DNA of 64,000 nt from Candidatus Eisenbacteria bacterium (GTDB lineage: Bacteria > Eisenbacteria > RBG-16-71-46), in assembly GCA_020847735.1 (NCBI GenBank), contig JADLBL010000015.1:124001-188000 (forward strand), given 5' to 3'. Numbering within the stretch: the first letter of the stretch is position 1; each line of letters begins with the position of its first letter. Below the pieces are notes generated by a model. It ran no database searches. It was not told where the DNA came from and saw nothing but the letters and a program-made list of their open reading frames with translations. The position numbers and the translations under genes are program-made. This document shows positions 54,978-63,772 of this stretch, piece after piece.

Positions 54978-55945
54978 TCGGCGCTCGGCGCGAGCCGGCC
55001 GGCGCGCTGCTCCTTCTCGAGCTTCTCCTGCTCCTCGAGCGAGCGTCGCGCCCAGGGCAGGGCCTCGAGCCGCGCCTTCGAGATGGGCAGACCGCTCGCC
55101 TCGCAGATGCCGTAGGTGCCGTTGTACACGCGGCGCAGGGCGTCGTCGATCTCGAGGAGCAGCCGTCCCTCCTTCGACGCGAGGTCGAAGGACTTTTCAC
55201 GCTCCATCGAGTCCGTGCCCGCATCCGCCATGTGGGACGCGTAGCCCGAGAGTTCCCCCGACGAATCGCGCGGGTTGACCTTGAGGACGGTGCTCTCGAG
55301 ATGCCCCAGCTCGCGCATGATTCGGGCACGCATCGCCAGCAGTTTTGCCTCGAAGTACCTGAGATCCTCCTCGCCGAGCCGCTCGTCTCCCTTCCTCGGA
55401 GAAGCGGCCTTAGGTCCCCGTGCCGCCGCCGGGCGCGGCGCCGCGACGACGGGCCGCGAAGGCACGTGGCGCGGGCGGGCCTGCGATTCCGGCGGCAGCA
55501 CGCCGAGCGGGCGCACTTCGGCCGGCGTCCGGGTGGTCACCCTGGACTTGCCGGAAGCGGGTTTCGCGGCACGGGCCCGGGCCTCCGCGGTGGCGGGCAC
55601 GAGTCGGGGGGGGCCCATGCGTACCGGCGCGGCCGGCGGCGCCGGCTTCACGGCCGGCTTCGCCGCGAGCTTCGCCGAAGCCCTGGCGAGAGGCTTCGCG
55701 GCAGGCTTTGCCGAAGGCTTCGCGGAGGCACTCGGAGCCGCTTTCGCGAGCGGCTTTCCGGCGCGCGCGGACTTGCCCTTCACCGGGCGGCTCGGCTTCG
55801 CCGCGCTCGTGCGTCCGGGCGAGGCCTTCGCTTTCGCGGCCGGCTTCTTCGCAGCCGGCTTCGACTTCGCGTGGCCTTTCGACTTCGCGGCAGGCTTCGA
55901 CGTCTTCGCCGCCTTGCCGGCGATCCTCCTGCGCACGCTCGCCAT
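54974..55945 (-). CDS. DksA-like protein with histone-H1-like tail, zinc-finger cysteines lost
   Basis: A 323-residue protein. Residues 1-185 are a Lys/Ala/Pro-rich chain (repeats such as KPAAK, AKPSAK, KPAAKPLA) like eukaryotic H1 or bacterial histone-like tails. The C-terminal ~137 residues match the coiled-coil and finger region of DksA/TraR (MREKSFDLASKEGRLLLEIDDALRRV and YGICEASGLPISKARLEALPWARRS). Three of four finger Cys are absent (only the first, in YGIC, remains), so it cannot bind zinc in the usual way. DksA proteins modulate RNA polymerase with ppGpp. ATG at 55943-55945 was chosen for its GGAGG spacing; two upstream starts are too close to it. Confidence 0.82.
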   Translation of the reverse strand: MASVRRRIAGKAAKTSKPAAKSKGHAKSKPAAKKPAAKAKASPGRTSAAKPSRPVKGKSARAGKPLAKAAPSASAKPSAKPAAKPLARASAKLAAKPAVKPAPPAAPVRMGPPRLVPATAEARARAAKPASGKSRVTTRTPAEVRPLGVLPPESQARPRHVPSRPVVAAPRPAAARGPKAASPRKGDERLGEEDLRYFEAKLLAMRARIMRELGHLESTVLKVNPRDSSGELSGYASHMADAGTDSMEREKSFDLASKEGRLLLEIDDALRRVYNGTYGICEASGLPISKARLEALPWARRSLEEQEKLEKEQRAGRLAPSAE

Positions 55946-55991
55946 CGTCATCACCTCCGGGTTGTGCAGCGCGGCCCCCCGCGCCGTGCCC

Positions 55992-56837
55992 TCAACAGTT
56001 CCCTGCCGCTTCGTCCAGCCGCCGCACGACCTCGGTCACGAGCCGGGTCAGGGTCGGCGCCGTGCGCCTCGCGACCGCCAGCACCGCGGCGATGTCCACC
56101 GGGTGCAGCGCGTCGGGCAGGCACGCGTCGGTGACCACGTTGAACGCCAGCACGCGCTGGCCCCCATGCACGGCCACCAGGTTCTCGGGCACGAGCGACA
56201 TGCCCACCATGTCGGCCCCGATTCCGCGCAGGAACCGGTACTCGGCCGGGGTTTCGAGGTTGGGTCCCGCCACCGCCGCGAACACGCCACGTTGCAGCGG
56301 AAGCCTCTGTTCGAGCGCGACCTTCTCGGCCAGCGCGACCAGCGGCCGCGAGTAGGCCTCGCTCATGTCCGGGAAGCGCGGCCCCAGCTCGTCGTCGTTC
56401 GGGCCGATGAGCGGGTTCGCTCCCATCAGGTTGAGGTGATCGGTCGTCACCACGATGGTGCCCGCCGGCATGTCCGGGTTCATGCCTCCGCACGCGTTGG
56501 TCACGATCAGCGTGCGGCATCCGAGGGCGTTCAGCACCCGCACGGGGAACGTGACTTGCTGCATCGAGTAGCCCTCGTAGTAGTGCACGCGGCCCTTCAT
56601 CACCGCCACGGGCCGTCCGGCGAGGCGTCCCAGGTGCAATTCGCCCGCATGGCTTTCGACGGTCGAACGCGGGAAGTGCGGGATGTCGCCGTACGGAATC
56701 GCGACCTCCAGGTCGAGCGCGCCCGCGAAATCCCCCAGGCCCGTTCCGAGGATGACGCCCACCTCGGGCTTCACCTTCGTCCGGCCCCGGATCCATTCCG
56801 CCGACTCGCGGATGCGGTTCAGCAGCTCACTCGCCAT
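55992..56837 (-). CDS. punA: purine nucleoside phosphorylase, class I
   Basis: Splits purine nucleosides with phosphate to base and ribose 1-phosphate. The 281-residue protein has the trimeric PNP motifs: GTGLGDF (phosphate loop), ESHAGELHLG, GRVHYYEGY, VTNACGGMNPD, AGPNLETPAEY (Glu195) and VGMSLVPE. The base-recognising residue that is Asn in mammalian enzymes is Asp237 (VVTDACLP), as in adenosine-type members of this family, so specificity may include 6-aminopurines. It overlaps yggU by 11 nt. It completes a route with the deaminase and importer. Confidence 0.94.
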   Translation of the reverse strand: MASELLNRIRESAEWIRGRTKVKPEVGVILGTGLGDFAGALDLEVAIPYGDIPHFPRSTVESHAGELHLGRLAGRPVAVMKGRVHYYEGYSMQQVTFPVRVLNALGCRTLIVTNACGGMNPDMPAGTIVVTTDHLNLMGANPLIGPNDDELGPRFPDMSEAYSRPLVALAEKVALEQRLPLQRGVFAAVAGPNLETPAEYRFLRGIGADMVGMSLVPENLVAVHGGQRVLAFNVVTDACLPDALHPVDIAAVLAVARRTAPTLTRLVTEVVRRLDEAAGNC

Positions 56838-57141
56838 CGTGCTTCCCGATCTCTCCCCTCGCGCCCGGGAGCGCGGCGGCGAGCCGTTGTCCGGCTTCGC
56901 CCGTCTCCAGGCCCGTCACTTCGACCGTCTTCGCCCGCGAGGACAAGCCCCGCGTCACCTTCACCTGCCCGCGCTTCACGCCGAGCAGTCCGGCCAGCAG
57001 CTCCACCACCGCTTCGTTCGCGCGTCCACCTTCGGGCGGCGCGCTGACCGCGACCTTCCATTCCCCGCTCGCCAGCCTCCCGAGCAGCCCGTGCCGGCGC
57101 GCCCCGGGATGAACCCTCACGGCGATCCGAGCCGTGCTCAT
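56827..57141 (-). CDS. yggU: DUF167/YggU family protein
   Basis: A 104-residue small protein of the DUF167 fold: VRVHPGARRHGLLG, APPEGGRANEAVVELLA and VKVTRGLSSRAKTVEV are the family's core. Function unknown; it is normally found next to yggT/yggS, as here. ATG at 57139-57141 overlaps the yggT stop (ATGA). Confidence 0.88.
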   Translation of the reverse strand: MSTARIAVRVHPGARRHGLLGRLASGEWKVAVSAPPEGGRANEAVVELLAGLLGVKRGQVKVTRGLSSRAKTVEVTGLETGEAGQRLAAALPGARGEIGKHDGE

Positions 57142-57437
57142 CCCATGCGCGCCGCGATTCCGTACAACGTCGGCACGATCCACGCCCGCAGGAACATCAG
57201 CGCGATCATGGCGATCAGCGGCGCCAGGTCGATGCCGCTCACCACGGTCGGGAACAACCGGCGGATGGGATTGCAGACGAAATCCGAGACTCGATCCAGC
57301 AGCAGGAGGATCGGGTTCGAAGGGTCGAGTCGAAACCACGACAGCACCGCGTTGAGCAGAATCACCAGCATCAGCGCGTCGAACACGAGTCCCGCCAGCC
57401 AGGCGACGGCACCCATCAGGTTTCCGAACACGAACAC
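57138..57437 (-). CDS. yggT: YggT family membrane protein
   Basis: A 99-residue protein with two helices and the family motif SWFRLDPSNPILLLLDRVSD, then NPIRRLFP. YggT proteins are inner-membrane components linked to cell division or osmotic shock; the role here is inferred only from context. GTG at 57435-57437 is placed one nt after the yggS stop and 7 nt after a GGAG. Confidence 0.87.
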   Translation of the reverse strand: MFVFGNLMGAVAWLAGLVFDALMLVILLNAVLSWFRLDPSNPILLLLDRVSDFVCNPIRRLFPTVVSGIDLAPLIAMIALMFLRAWIVPTLYGIAARMG

Positions 57438-57438
57438 G

Positions 57439-58152
57439 TCACTTCTCCGATCGCGGCGCACGCCCGCCGAAGAGCGCGGTGCCGACACGCACGAACGTCG
57501 CGCCTTCCTCGATCGCGACCTCGTAATCGCCGCTCATACCCATGGACAGCTCCGGCAGCTTCCGCCCGAGGAGCCGCTCGCCCTGTTCGCGCAGCGCCCG
57601 CAGCTCCGCGAAAGCGGGCCGCGCGTCCCCGGGCCGCGCCACCGGCGCGCCCACCGTCATCAGTCCCCGCAGCTCGATTCCCTCCAGCGGGGCGATCCGC
57701 TCCAGCAGTTCCGGCAGCCCCGCGGGCGCCACGCCGAACTTGGAGCCTTCCCCGCTCACGTTCACTTCGACCAGCACCGGCATCACGCGACCCGCGGCGC
57801 GGGCGCGACGGGCCAGGGTTCCGGCCAGGCCCGCATCGTCCACCCCGTGGATCAGGTCGAAGCACTCGAGGGCCTTGCCGGCCTTGTTCCCCTGCAGATG
57901 GCCGATCATGTGCCACCTCGCCTGCGTGCGGCCCACGGCGCGCTGGTGCGACTCGGCCTCCTGGACCCGGTTCTCCCCCAGATCCAGGAGGCCCGACCGC
58001 ACCGCCGCCGCCACGACCTCGGGAGACTGCGTCTTGACCACCCCGATCAGCGTCACGGCGCCGGGGGCGCGCCCGGAGCGTTGTTCAGCGTCCGCGATGC
58101 GCCCTCGAACGAGCGCGAAGCGCTCCGTCAGAGTGACCATGGATGCGTTCAC
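57439..58152 (-). CDS. yggS: YggS/PLPBP pyridoxal-phosphate homeostasis protein
   Basis: A 237-residue PLP-binding homeostasis protein of the alanine-racemase fold: VVKTQSPEVVAAAV (PLP Lys in the first beta-strand), GENRVQEAESH, WHMIGHLQGNKAGKAL, VEVNVSGEGSKFG and MGMSGDYEVAIEEG. It heads the large housekeeping operon. Start: GTG at 58150-58152, 10 nt after a TAGTCT box; the first ATG is 12 nt further in. Both keep the whole fold. Confidence 0.93.
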   Translation of the reverse strand: MNASMVTLTERFALVRGRIADAEQRSGRAPGAVTLIGVVKTQSPEVVAAAVRSGLLDLGENRVQEAESHQRAVGRTQARWHMIGHLQGNKAGKALECFDLIHGVDDAGLAGTLARRARAAGRVMPVLVEVNVSGEGSKFGVAPAGLPELLERIAPLEGIELRGLMTVGAPVARPGDARPAFAELRALREQGERLLGRKLPELSMGMSGDYEVAIEEGATFVRVGTALFGGRAPRSEK

Positions 58153-58162
58153 GGGACGCGGG

Positions 58163-58168
58163 AGACTA
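58163..58168 (-). promoter_or_regulatory. -10-like box of the yggS operon
   Basis: TAGTCT on the minus strand ends 10 nt before the GTG start of yggS, no ribosome site between. It would drive the ten overlapping genes through mltG. Confidence 0.45.
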
Positions 58169-58290
58169 GTGCGGAGCCTTGCGGGCGGCAAGCGGAAACA
58201 TCGCCGTTCGGCACCCGGCTCGAGGAGGCGCGAGGGGCGCGCGAAACGCCGCGAGCCGCCCGATCGGGCGGCTCGTGGATACGGCGAGAG

Positions 58291-58643
58291 TGGTGGAGGC
58301 GGCGGGAATCGAACCCGCGTCCGAAAGTTCGTCTGCAGCGAGCACTACAAGCTTGTTCGGCGATTTGAGTCTCGCCCGCCTTGCTCCCACCGACGGGATC
58401 GCGGCGAGCCAGCCCGCTTGGTTCTCGTCCTCCGCGGCCGGGCGACCCCTTTGGACCAGCCTGCGTTTGTCTGGCGCCCGCTCCGGCCCCCACAGGCGGG
58501 GTCCGGGAAGGCGTCACTGCCTAATTAGGCAGCGAGAGCCATCTGCTCGTTGGCAGATGAATGTTCCCGTTCTTTTTGACGAGGTCACGGGTCCCCGGCT
58601 TGCGCTCGAAGCTTCAAAACTCCCGTCGAAGCCAATCGCCCCC
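58291..58643 (-). ncRNA. ssrA: transfer-messenger RNA
   Basis: One-piece tmRNA, which releases stalled ribosomes. The 5' GGGGGCG pairs with CGCCTCC before the terminal ACCA (58291-58294), the tRNA-like domain carries GGTTCGATTCCCGC, and the tag reading frame spells ANEQMALAA followed by TAA, ending in the usual ALAA. Pseudoknot-forming GC-rich arms lie between. Transcribed from the minus strand downstream of ssb. Confidence 0.95.
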
Positions 58644-58685
58644 ACTCGAACCGCTCACCGGGCGCGGGGCGCGCGCCCGCGCTGA

Positions 58686-59147
58686 TCAGAACGGAATGTC
58701 GTCGTCGTTCCCGCCGCCGCCGAAGTCGGCCATTTCGTCACCGCCCGGCACCGGCTGGCCCACGTCCTCGTGACGCTCGAAGCCACCGCCCGCCGCCGGC
58801 GCGCCGCCACCCGCACCCCCGCGCCCGCCGACGAAGCGGATGTCCCGCGCGACGATCTCGGTCGAGTAGCGCTTCTGGCCCTGCTGGTCCTGCCACTGGC
58901 GCGTGCGGAGCGATCCTTCGACGAAGATCTCGCGGCCCTTCGTGAGGTACTTCTTCACGTTGTCGGCCTGCTTGCCGAACACGACCACGCTGTGCCACTC
59001 CGTCTCGTCCTTCCAGCCGCCCTGCCCGTCCGGGCGGCGCTCGTTGGTCGCGAGCCGGAGGTTGGCGACGGTCGTCCCGCCCTGCGTGTGGCGAACCTCG
59101 GGGTCGCGCCCGAGATGCCCGAGCAGGAACACTTTGTTGACGCTCAT
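58686..59147 (-). CDS. ssb: single-stranded DNA-binding protein
   Basis: A 153-residue OB-fold protein starting MSVNKVFLLGHLGRDPEVR with WHSVVVFGKQADN and the acidic C-terminal tip DDDIPF that recruits replication and repair partners. A glycine-rich linker (GGRGGAGGGAPAAGGG) joins them. AAGGAG lies 8 nt before the ATG. It is followed by tmRNA 42 nt downstream. Confidence 0.96.
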   Translation of the reverse strand: MSVNKVFLLGHLGRDPEVRHTQGGTTVANLRLATNERRPDGQGGWKDETEWHSVVVFGKQADNVKKYLTKGREIFVEGSLRTRQWQDQQGQKRYSTEIVARDIRFVGGRGGAGGGAPAAGGGFERHEDVGQPVPGGDEMADFGGGGNDDDIPF

Positions 59148-59214
59148 GTGGAACTCCTTGGAGGAATACTGGGGGCGCCGCGGGGGCGCACCGGGGCGGG
59201 AATGAAGTGGGTGA

Positions 59215-59243
59215 AGAATAGGGCCTGCGGCGGCCGAACCCAA
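59215..59243 (-). promoter_or_regulatory. promoter of ssb
   Basis: On the minus strand TTGGGT (plus 59238-59243), a 17-bp spacer and TATTCT (59215-59220). It leaves about 60 nt of leader before the ssb start. Confidence 0.5.
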
Positions 59244-59302
59244 GGCCTCAGGCGCGGGCCCCCACGGCCCCCGAGGGCGAAGCCCGCCACGCCCGCCGCC
59301 GA

Positions 59303-59331
59303 TTGACGCCCCATCCCACCGTCAGTATCCT
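59303..59331 (+). promoter_or_regulatory. promoter of tRNA-Pro
   Basis: TTGACG (59303-59308), 17-bp spacer, TATCCT (59326-59331). The predicted start near 59338 is 23 nt before the mature 5' end of tRNA-Pro. Confidence 0.65.
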
Positions 59332-59360
59332 GCCCGCCCGATTCGAATCAGCGGTTCGTT

Positions 59361-59437
<77 letters not shown>

Positions 59438-59498
59438 GCTTTCAACGGGGGCCGCCGGGACGGCCCCGACGTTGCCGGCCGAAGCAAGGCTTCGCAAG

Positions 59499-59601
59499 AA
59501 CGCGGCAGGACGCGGATTTTCGTCGAGTACAAGCCGGCGACCGAGCGGCGCGCGCAGTCGTATCGGGAGATACGTCGAGCACGCCGCGACCGAGCCGGCG
59601 C
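59499..59601. repeat. 103-bp tandem repeat, copy 1
   Basis: Identical to 59614-59716, with a 12-bp spacer (115-bp period). Each copy holds the small stem GTATC-GGGA-GATAC (GNRA-type loop). The sequence GGCAGGACGCGG at its start occurs again as its inverted form at 59735-59747, so a larger foldback is possible. It lies between tRNA-Pro and tRNA-Arg and codes for nothing recognisable. Confidence 0.93.
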
Positions 59602-59613
59602 AGTGGTCGCAGA

Positions 59614-59716
59614 AACGCGGCAGGACGCGGATTTTCGTCGAGTACAAGCCGGCGACCGAGCGGCGCGCGCAGTCGTATCGGGAGATACGTCGAGCACGCC
59701 GCGACCGAGCCGGCGC
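59614..59716. repeat. 103-bp tandem repeat, copy 2
   Basis: Second identical unit. The inverted complement of its first 12 bases follows 18 nt downstream (near 59735), just before tRNA-Arg. It may be an intergenic element, a processing signal or a trace of unequal exchange. Confidence 0.93.
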
Positions 59717-59745
59717 GGTAATCGGCGAAAAGCCGCGTCCTGCCA

Positions 59746-59822
<77 letters not shown>

Positions 59823-59859
59823 ATGTCGCGCCCGGCGCGGTGACCGGGTCAAAGTTGAT

Positions 59860-59936
59860 GGTGGATGTAGCTCAGCTGGCAGAGCATCGGGTTGTGGTCC
59901 CGAGGGTCGTGGGTTCGAACCCCATCATCCACCCCA
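59860..59936 (+). tRNA. tRNA-His (anticodon GUG)
   Basis: Acceptor GTGGATG pairs with CATCCAC. The extra G at -1 (59860) faces the discriminator C, the histidine-specific identity element. Anticodon loop TTGTGGT; CCA encoded. Confidence 0.96.
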
Positions 59937-60000
59937 TCTTTCTCCCGGGTCCGCGCGGCCCCGCGGTCGCGCGGCCGGCGCGGGACGTACGAGGGCCCGC

Positions 60001-61416
60001 ATGACGAGACGCGCGAAGATCGTCTGCACGCTGGGCCCCGCGACCTCGCGCTACGAATCGGTTCTCGCGCTGGTGCGCGCGGGCATGGACGTGGCGCGCT
60101 TGAACTTCTCCCACGGCACGCACGAGGAGCACGCGCGGCTCTACGCGCACGTGCGCCGCGCCTCGGACGAAACCGGCCACGCCGTCGGCGTGCTCGCCGA
60201 TCTGCAGGGCCCCAAGATCCGGCTCGGAGCCTTCGCGGGCGGTTCGGCCGAGCTCGTGAACGGCGCCTCCTTCACGCTCACGACCGAAGACGTCACCGGC
60301 GACGCGACGCGCGCCTCCACGACCTACGCCGCCCTGCCCGCCGACGTGAAGTCGGGCGACACGCTGCTGATCGACGACGGCAGGGTGAAGCTGCGGGTCG
60401 AATCGAGCGACGGCACGCGCGTGCGCTGCCGGGTGATCGAGGGCGGGACGATTTCGGACCACAAGGGCCTCAACCTGCCCGGCGTGCAGGTGAGCGCCCC
60501 GAGCGTGAGCGAGCGGGACCGCGAGGACCTGCGTTTCGCCATGGGCCTGCGCGTGGACCTGGTGGCGCTGTCGTTCGTGCGCCGGCCGGAGGACATCCGG
60601 GACGTGCACGCGGTCATGGACGAGTTCGGCGACCGGCTTCCGGTGATCGCCAAGATCGAGAAGCCCGAGGCGGTGGCGGGCCTGAGCGCGATCGTGCGCG
60701 CGTTCGACGGCCTGATGGTGGCGCGCGGCGATCTGGGCGTCGAGATCCCGCTCGAACAGGTGCCGTTCGTGCAGAAGCGTGCGGTGCAACTGGCGCGCGA
60801 GTTTTCCCGGCCGGTCATCGTCGCGACACAGATGCTCGATTCCATGATCGCGCACCCGAGGCCGACACGGGCCGAGGCCTCTGACGTCGCGAACGCGGTG
60901 CTCGACGGCGCCGACGCGTTGATGCTGTCGGGCGAGACGAGCATCGGCCAGTGGCCGGTCGAATCGGTTTCGACGATGGCCCGGATCATCGAGGAGGCCG
61001 AGCGCCCCGACGACTTCCGGCTGCCGCCGCTGGCCGGGCTCGACGATTCCGTGCCGCACGCGATCGCCGCGGCGGCGGTGCGGATCGCCGAGAGCACCGG
61101 AGCGACGGCGCTCGCCGCCTTCACGACCTCGGGCGCGTCGGCTCGACTGCTCGCGGCGCACCGCTGCTCCATACCGCTCCTCGCGTTCACGTCCGACACG
61201 GCGGTGCGAAGCCGCCTGGCACTGCAGTGGGGCATCGAGACCTTCGTGGCCCCGCACATGCACGACACGGACGAAATGGTGCGCGGCGTCGAACGCTCGC
61301 TGCTCGAGCTGCAGCGCGTGGCGGCGGGCGACGCGATCGTCATCGTCGCCGGGACTCCGCCGGGGGCCGTGGGCTCGACCAACACGATTCGCGTCCACCG
61401 CGTCGGCGGGGCCTAG
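60001..61416 (+). CDS. pyk: pyruvate kinase
   Basis: Last glycolytic step: phosphoenolpyruvate + ADP to pyruvate + ATP. The 471-residue protein has CTLGPAT at the N-terminus, LNFSHGTHEEH, LADLQGPKIR, KIEKPEAV (catalytic Lys), MVARGDLGVE (metal Glu/Asp), ATQMLDSM and MLSGETSIGQWP. The C-terminal domain (about 340-471) is complete. It stands alone after the tRNAs, in the usual length for the family. Confidence 0.97.
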   Translation: MTRRAKIVCTLGPATSRYESVLALVRAGMDVARLNFSHGTHEEHARLYAHVRRASDETGHAVGVLADLQGPKIRLGAFAGGSAELVNGASFTLTTEDVTGDATRASTTYAALPADVKSGDTLLIDDGRVKLRVESSDGTRVRCRVIEGGTISDHKGLNLPGVQVSAPSVSERDREDLRFAMGLRVDLVALSFVRRPEDIRDVHAVMDEFGDRLPVIAKIEKPEAVAGLSAIVRAFDGLMVARGDLGVEIPLEQVPFVQKRAVQLAREFSRPVIVATQMLDSMIAHPRPTRAEASDVANAVLDGADALMLSGETSIGQWPVESVSTMARIIEEAERPDDFRLPPLAGLDDSVPHAIAAAAVRIAESTGATALAAFTTSGASARLLAAHRCSIPLLAFTSDTAVRSRLALQWGIETFVAPHMHDTDEMVRGVERSLLELQRVAAGDAIVIVAGTPPGAVGSTNTIRVHRVGGA

Positions 61417-61506
61417 GTTCTGGCTGAGGACGCCCCGAGGCGTTCTCAGACAGAGCCCAGGCACGCGCGTCGTGGGCGATGGTCGCGCCAGGCGGGGCGG
61501 AAGGCC

Positions 61507-62082
61507 TTACAACCGCGCGGCGAGGGCGCGGATGGCGCGGGCCCGATGCGAGTCGACGTTCTTCTCGGCGGCGCCGAGCTGCGCGAGCGTGCGACCGTCG
61601 GGCAGGACGAACACCGGGTCGTAGCCGAAGCCGTTCGTGCCGGCCGGTTCGCGGCCGATGCGGCCTTCGAGCACTCCGGTCGCCACGATCTCGCGGCCGC
61701 CCGGAAAGCACGCGACGCAGGTGGTGCGAAAACGCGCCGCACGGCCCGCCTCGGGCACCGCGCCGAGCTCATGCAACAGCTTCGCGACGTTGTCCGTGGA
61801 GCGGGCCTGCGGGCCGGCGTAGCGCGCCGCGCGCGCGCCGGGGGCGCCTCCGAGCGCGTCCACCTCGAGCCCGGTGTCGTCCGCGATCGCCGGAAGCCCG
61901 GTCAGGGCCATCGCCGCACGCGCCTTGAGACGGGCGTTCTCGAGCAGCGTCTCGCCCGTTTCCTCGGGCGATGCCGCTCCCGGCCAGTCGGCGAGCGGGA
62001 CGATCTCGATTTCCGGACGCGCGAGCAACGCGGTCATCTCGCGGGCCTTGTCCGGGTTGAACGTCGCGAGCACGAACCTCAC
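61507..62082 (-). CDS. rdgB: non-canonical purine NTP pyrophosphatase (RdgB/HAM1)
   Basis: Removes ITP, dITP and XTP from the nucleotide pool. The 191-residue protein has [11 protein letters not shown] at the start, the metal and substrate motifs [14 protein letters not shown] and [16 protein letters not shown], and [18 protein letters not shown] at 62080-62082 overlaps the rph stop (GTGA). Last gene of the gerMN-murI-rph-rdgB operon. Confidence 0.95.
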   Translation of the reverse strand: MRFVLATFNPDKAREMTALLARPEIEIVPLADWPGAASPEETGETLLENARLKARAAMALTGLPAIADDTGLEVDALGGAPGARAARYAGPQARSTDNVAKLLHELGAVPEAGRAARFRTTCVACFPGGREIVATGVLEGRIGREPAGTNGFGYDPVFVLPDGRTLAQLGAAEKNVDSHRARAIRALAARL

Positions 62083-62876
62083 TTCGGCCCCTCCGGCAGC
62101 AGTCCCGATCCTCCGAGCAGCCGGCGCTGGTGGGCCGCGATGCGGCGGACGCCGCCGCGGGCGAGCCGCAGCAGCGCCCGAAGATCGTCGTCGCCGAACG
62201 TCGTGCCTTCGCCCGTGCCCTGCAGCTCGATGAAGCGGCCGGCGCCGGTCATCACGACGTTCATGTCCACTTCGGCGGCGGAGTCCTCGACGTAATCGAG
62301 GTCCAGGCACGGCACGCCCTTCACCAGACCGACCGAGATCGCGCACACGGTGTCGCGCAGCGGCGCGCGCGCCAGCGCGCCCTGGTTCGACAGCTTCACG
62401 AACGCGTCGTGCAGCGCGACGAGGGCGCCGTTGATCGCCGCCGTGCGCGTCCCGCCGTCGGCCTCGAGCACGTCGCAGTCGAGCGTGATCGTGCGCTCGC
62501 CGAACGCCGTGAGATCGGTGACCGCCCGCAGCGAGCGGCCGATGAGCCGCTGGATCTCCTGCGCGCGGCCGCCGGTCTGGCTGGTGCGCGGCGTCCGCGT
62601 CCCGGTCGCGCGCGGCAGCATGCCGTACTCGGCCGTGACCCAGCCCTTGCCGGAGTTGCGCAGCCAGCCGGGCACGCGGTCCTCGACGCTGGCGCTGCAC
62701 ATCACGCGCGTTCGTCCCATGTGCACCACCGCCGAGCCTTCGGCGTGCGACATGACACCGCGCTCGATGCGGAACGGCCGGGCGGCACGCGGCGCGCGAC
62801 CGTCGTGGCGGGCGAACGGCGCTTCGGCGGACGGCGCGGCCTCGCGCTCGCGGATCGCTTTCGGCTTGTGGGTCAC
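62079..62876 (-). CDS. rph: ribonuclease PH
   Basis: Trims tRNA 3' ends with phosphate. The 265-residue protein has VRPFRIERG-type start ([19 protein letters not shown]), [33 protein letters not shown] and [16 protein letters not shown] short disordered N-terminus precedes the fold. GTG at 62874-62876 overlaps murI stop. The upstream in-frame extension to 63545 is an antisense shadow of murI. Confidence 0.95.
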   Translation of the reverse strand: MTHKPKAIREREAAPSAEAPFARHDGRAPRAARPFRIERGVMSHAEGSAVVHMGRTRVMCSASVEDRVPGWLRNSGKGWVTAEYGMLPRATGTRTPRTSQTGGRAQEIQRLIGRSLRAVTDLTAFGERTITLDCDVLEADGGTRTAAINGALVALHDAFVKLSNQGALARAPLRDTVCAISVGLVKGVPCLDLDYVEDSAAEVDMNVVMTGAGRFIELQGTGEGTTFGDDDLRALLRLARGGVRRIAAHQRRLLGGSGLLPEGPK

Positions 62877-63757
62877 GACTCGGAACCTCCGGTGGGCGGC
62901 GGCGCGTCGTGCACCCGCTCGAACCAGGGCAGATCGGTCTGGTCCACGACCGTGACGTTCGGGAGCGGACGGCCGAGGAACGACTGCGCGACCTTGGCGA
63001 AGCTGCGGCGCCGCGGTTCGTCGCTGAGGAAGAAGTGGTGCTGCGCCCCGCGCGCGCCCGCGTCGGGCGCGAGCTGGCCGCGCTCGGCGAGCAGATGCGC
63101 GGTCGCGCGCGCCGCCTCGGCGCCCGAGTCCACGAGCGTGACCGCGGGGCCCATCAGTTCGTGCAGCAGCGTCGCGAGCAGCGGGTAGTGCGTGCAGCCG
63201 AGGATCAGGCTCTCGAGGTTCGCCGCCCTCAGCTCCGCGAGGTACTCCTCGGCCACCGCGCGCGTGACCTTGTGCTGGAGCCAGCCCTCCTCGACGAGCG
63301 GTACGAACAGCGGGCAGGCGCGCGAGAGGACGTTCGCCGCGGGCGCGATCCGGTGAATCGCCTCGGGGTACGCGTGACTGCCGACCGTGGCGAGCGTGCC
63401 GACCACGCCGATGAGCCCGTGCGGGCTCGCCGCGACCGCGGCCTTCGCGGCCGGATCGATCACGCCGACGATCGGCAGGTCGAAGCGGGAGCGCAGCGCT
63501 TCGAGCGCGTGGCTCGACGCCGTGTTGCAGGCCACCACCAGGCATTTCACGTTCTGCCGGACGAGGAACGACGCGATCTCGAGGCTGAAGCGGGTGACGG
63601 TCTCCTTCGACTTGTTGCCGTACGGCAGGCGCGCGGTATCACCGAAGTAGACGACCGCTTCGTGCGGGAGCTGGCGGAACAGCTCGCGTACCGCGGTCAG
63701 GCCGCCGATGCCGGAATCGAACACCCCGATCGGGCGTGGGTCGTGCGTTGCGGGCAT
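62873..63757 (-). CDS. murI: glutamate racemase
   Basis: Supplies D-glutamate for peptidoglycan. The 294-residue protein carries [44 protein letters not shown] (first catalytic Cys) and [14 protein letters not shown] (second catalytic Cys), all as in the active family. AAAGGA precedes the ATG by 8 nt. It follows the GerMN gene by 15 nt. Confidence 0.96.
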   Translation of the reverse strand: MPATHDPRPIGVFDSGIGGLTAVRELFRQLPHEAVVYFGDTARLPYGNKSKETVTRFSLEIASFLVRQNVKCLVVACNTASSHALEALRSRFDLPIVGVIDPAAKAAVAASPHGLIGVVGTLATVGSHAYPEAIHRIAPAANVLSRACPLFVPLVEEGWLQHKVTRAVAEEYLAELRAANLESLILGCTHYPLLATLLHELMGPAVTLVDSGAEAARATAHLLAERGQLAPDAGARGAQHHFFLSDEPRRRSFAKVAQSFLGRPLPNVTVVDQTDLPWFERVHDAPPPTGGSES

Positions 63758-63772
63758 CTCGGTCCTTTCGGT

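Noticed and set aside
59499-59716. Possible CRISPR array
   Set aside because: Only two units, 103 bp long with a 12-bp spacer; unlike CRISPR repeats of 23-50 bp with 30-40-bp spacers, and no cas genes nearby.
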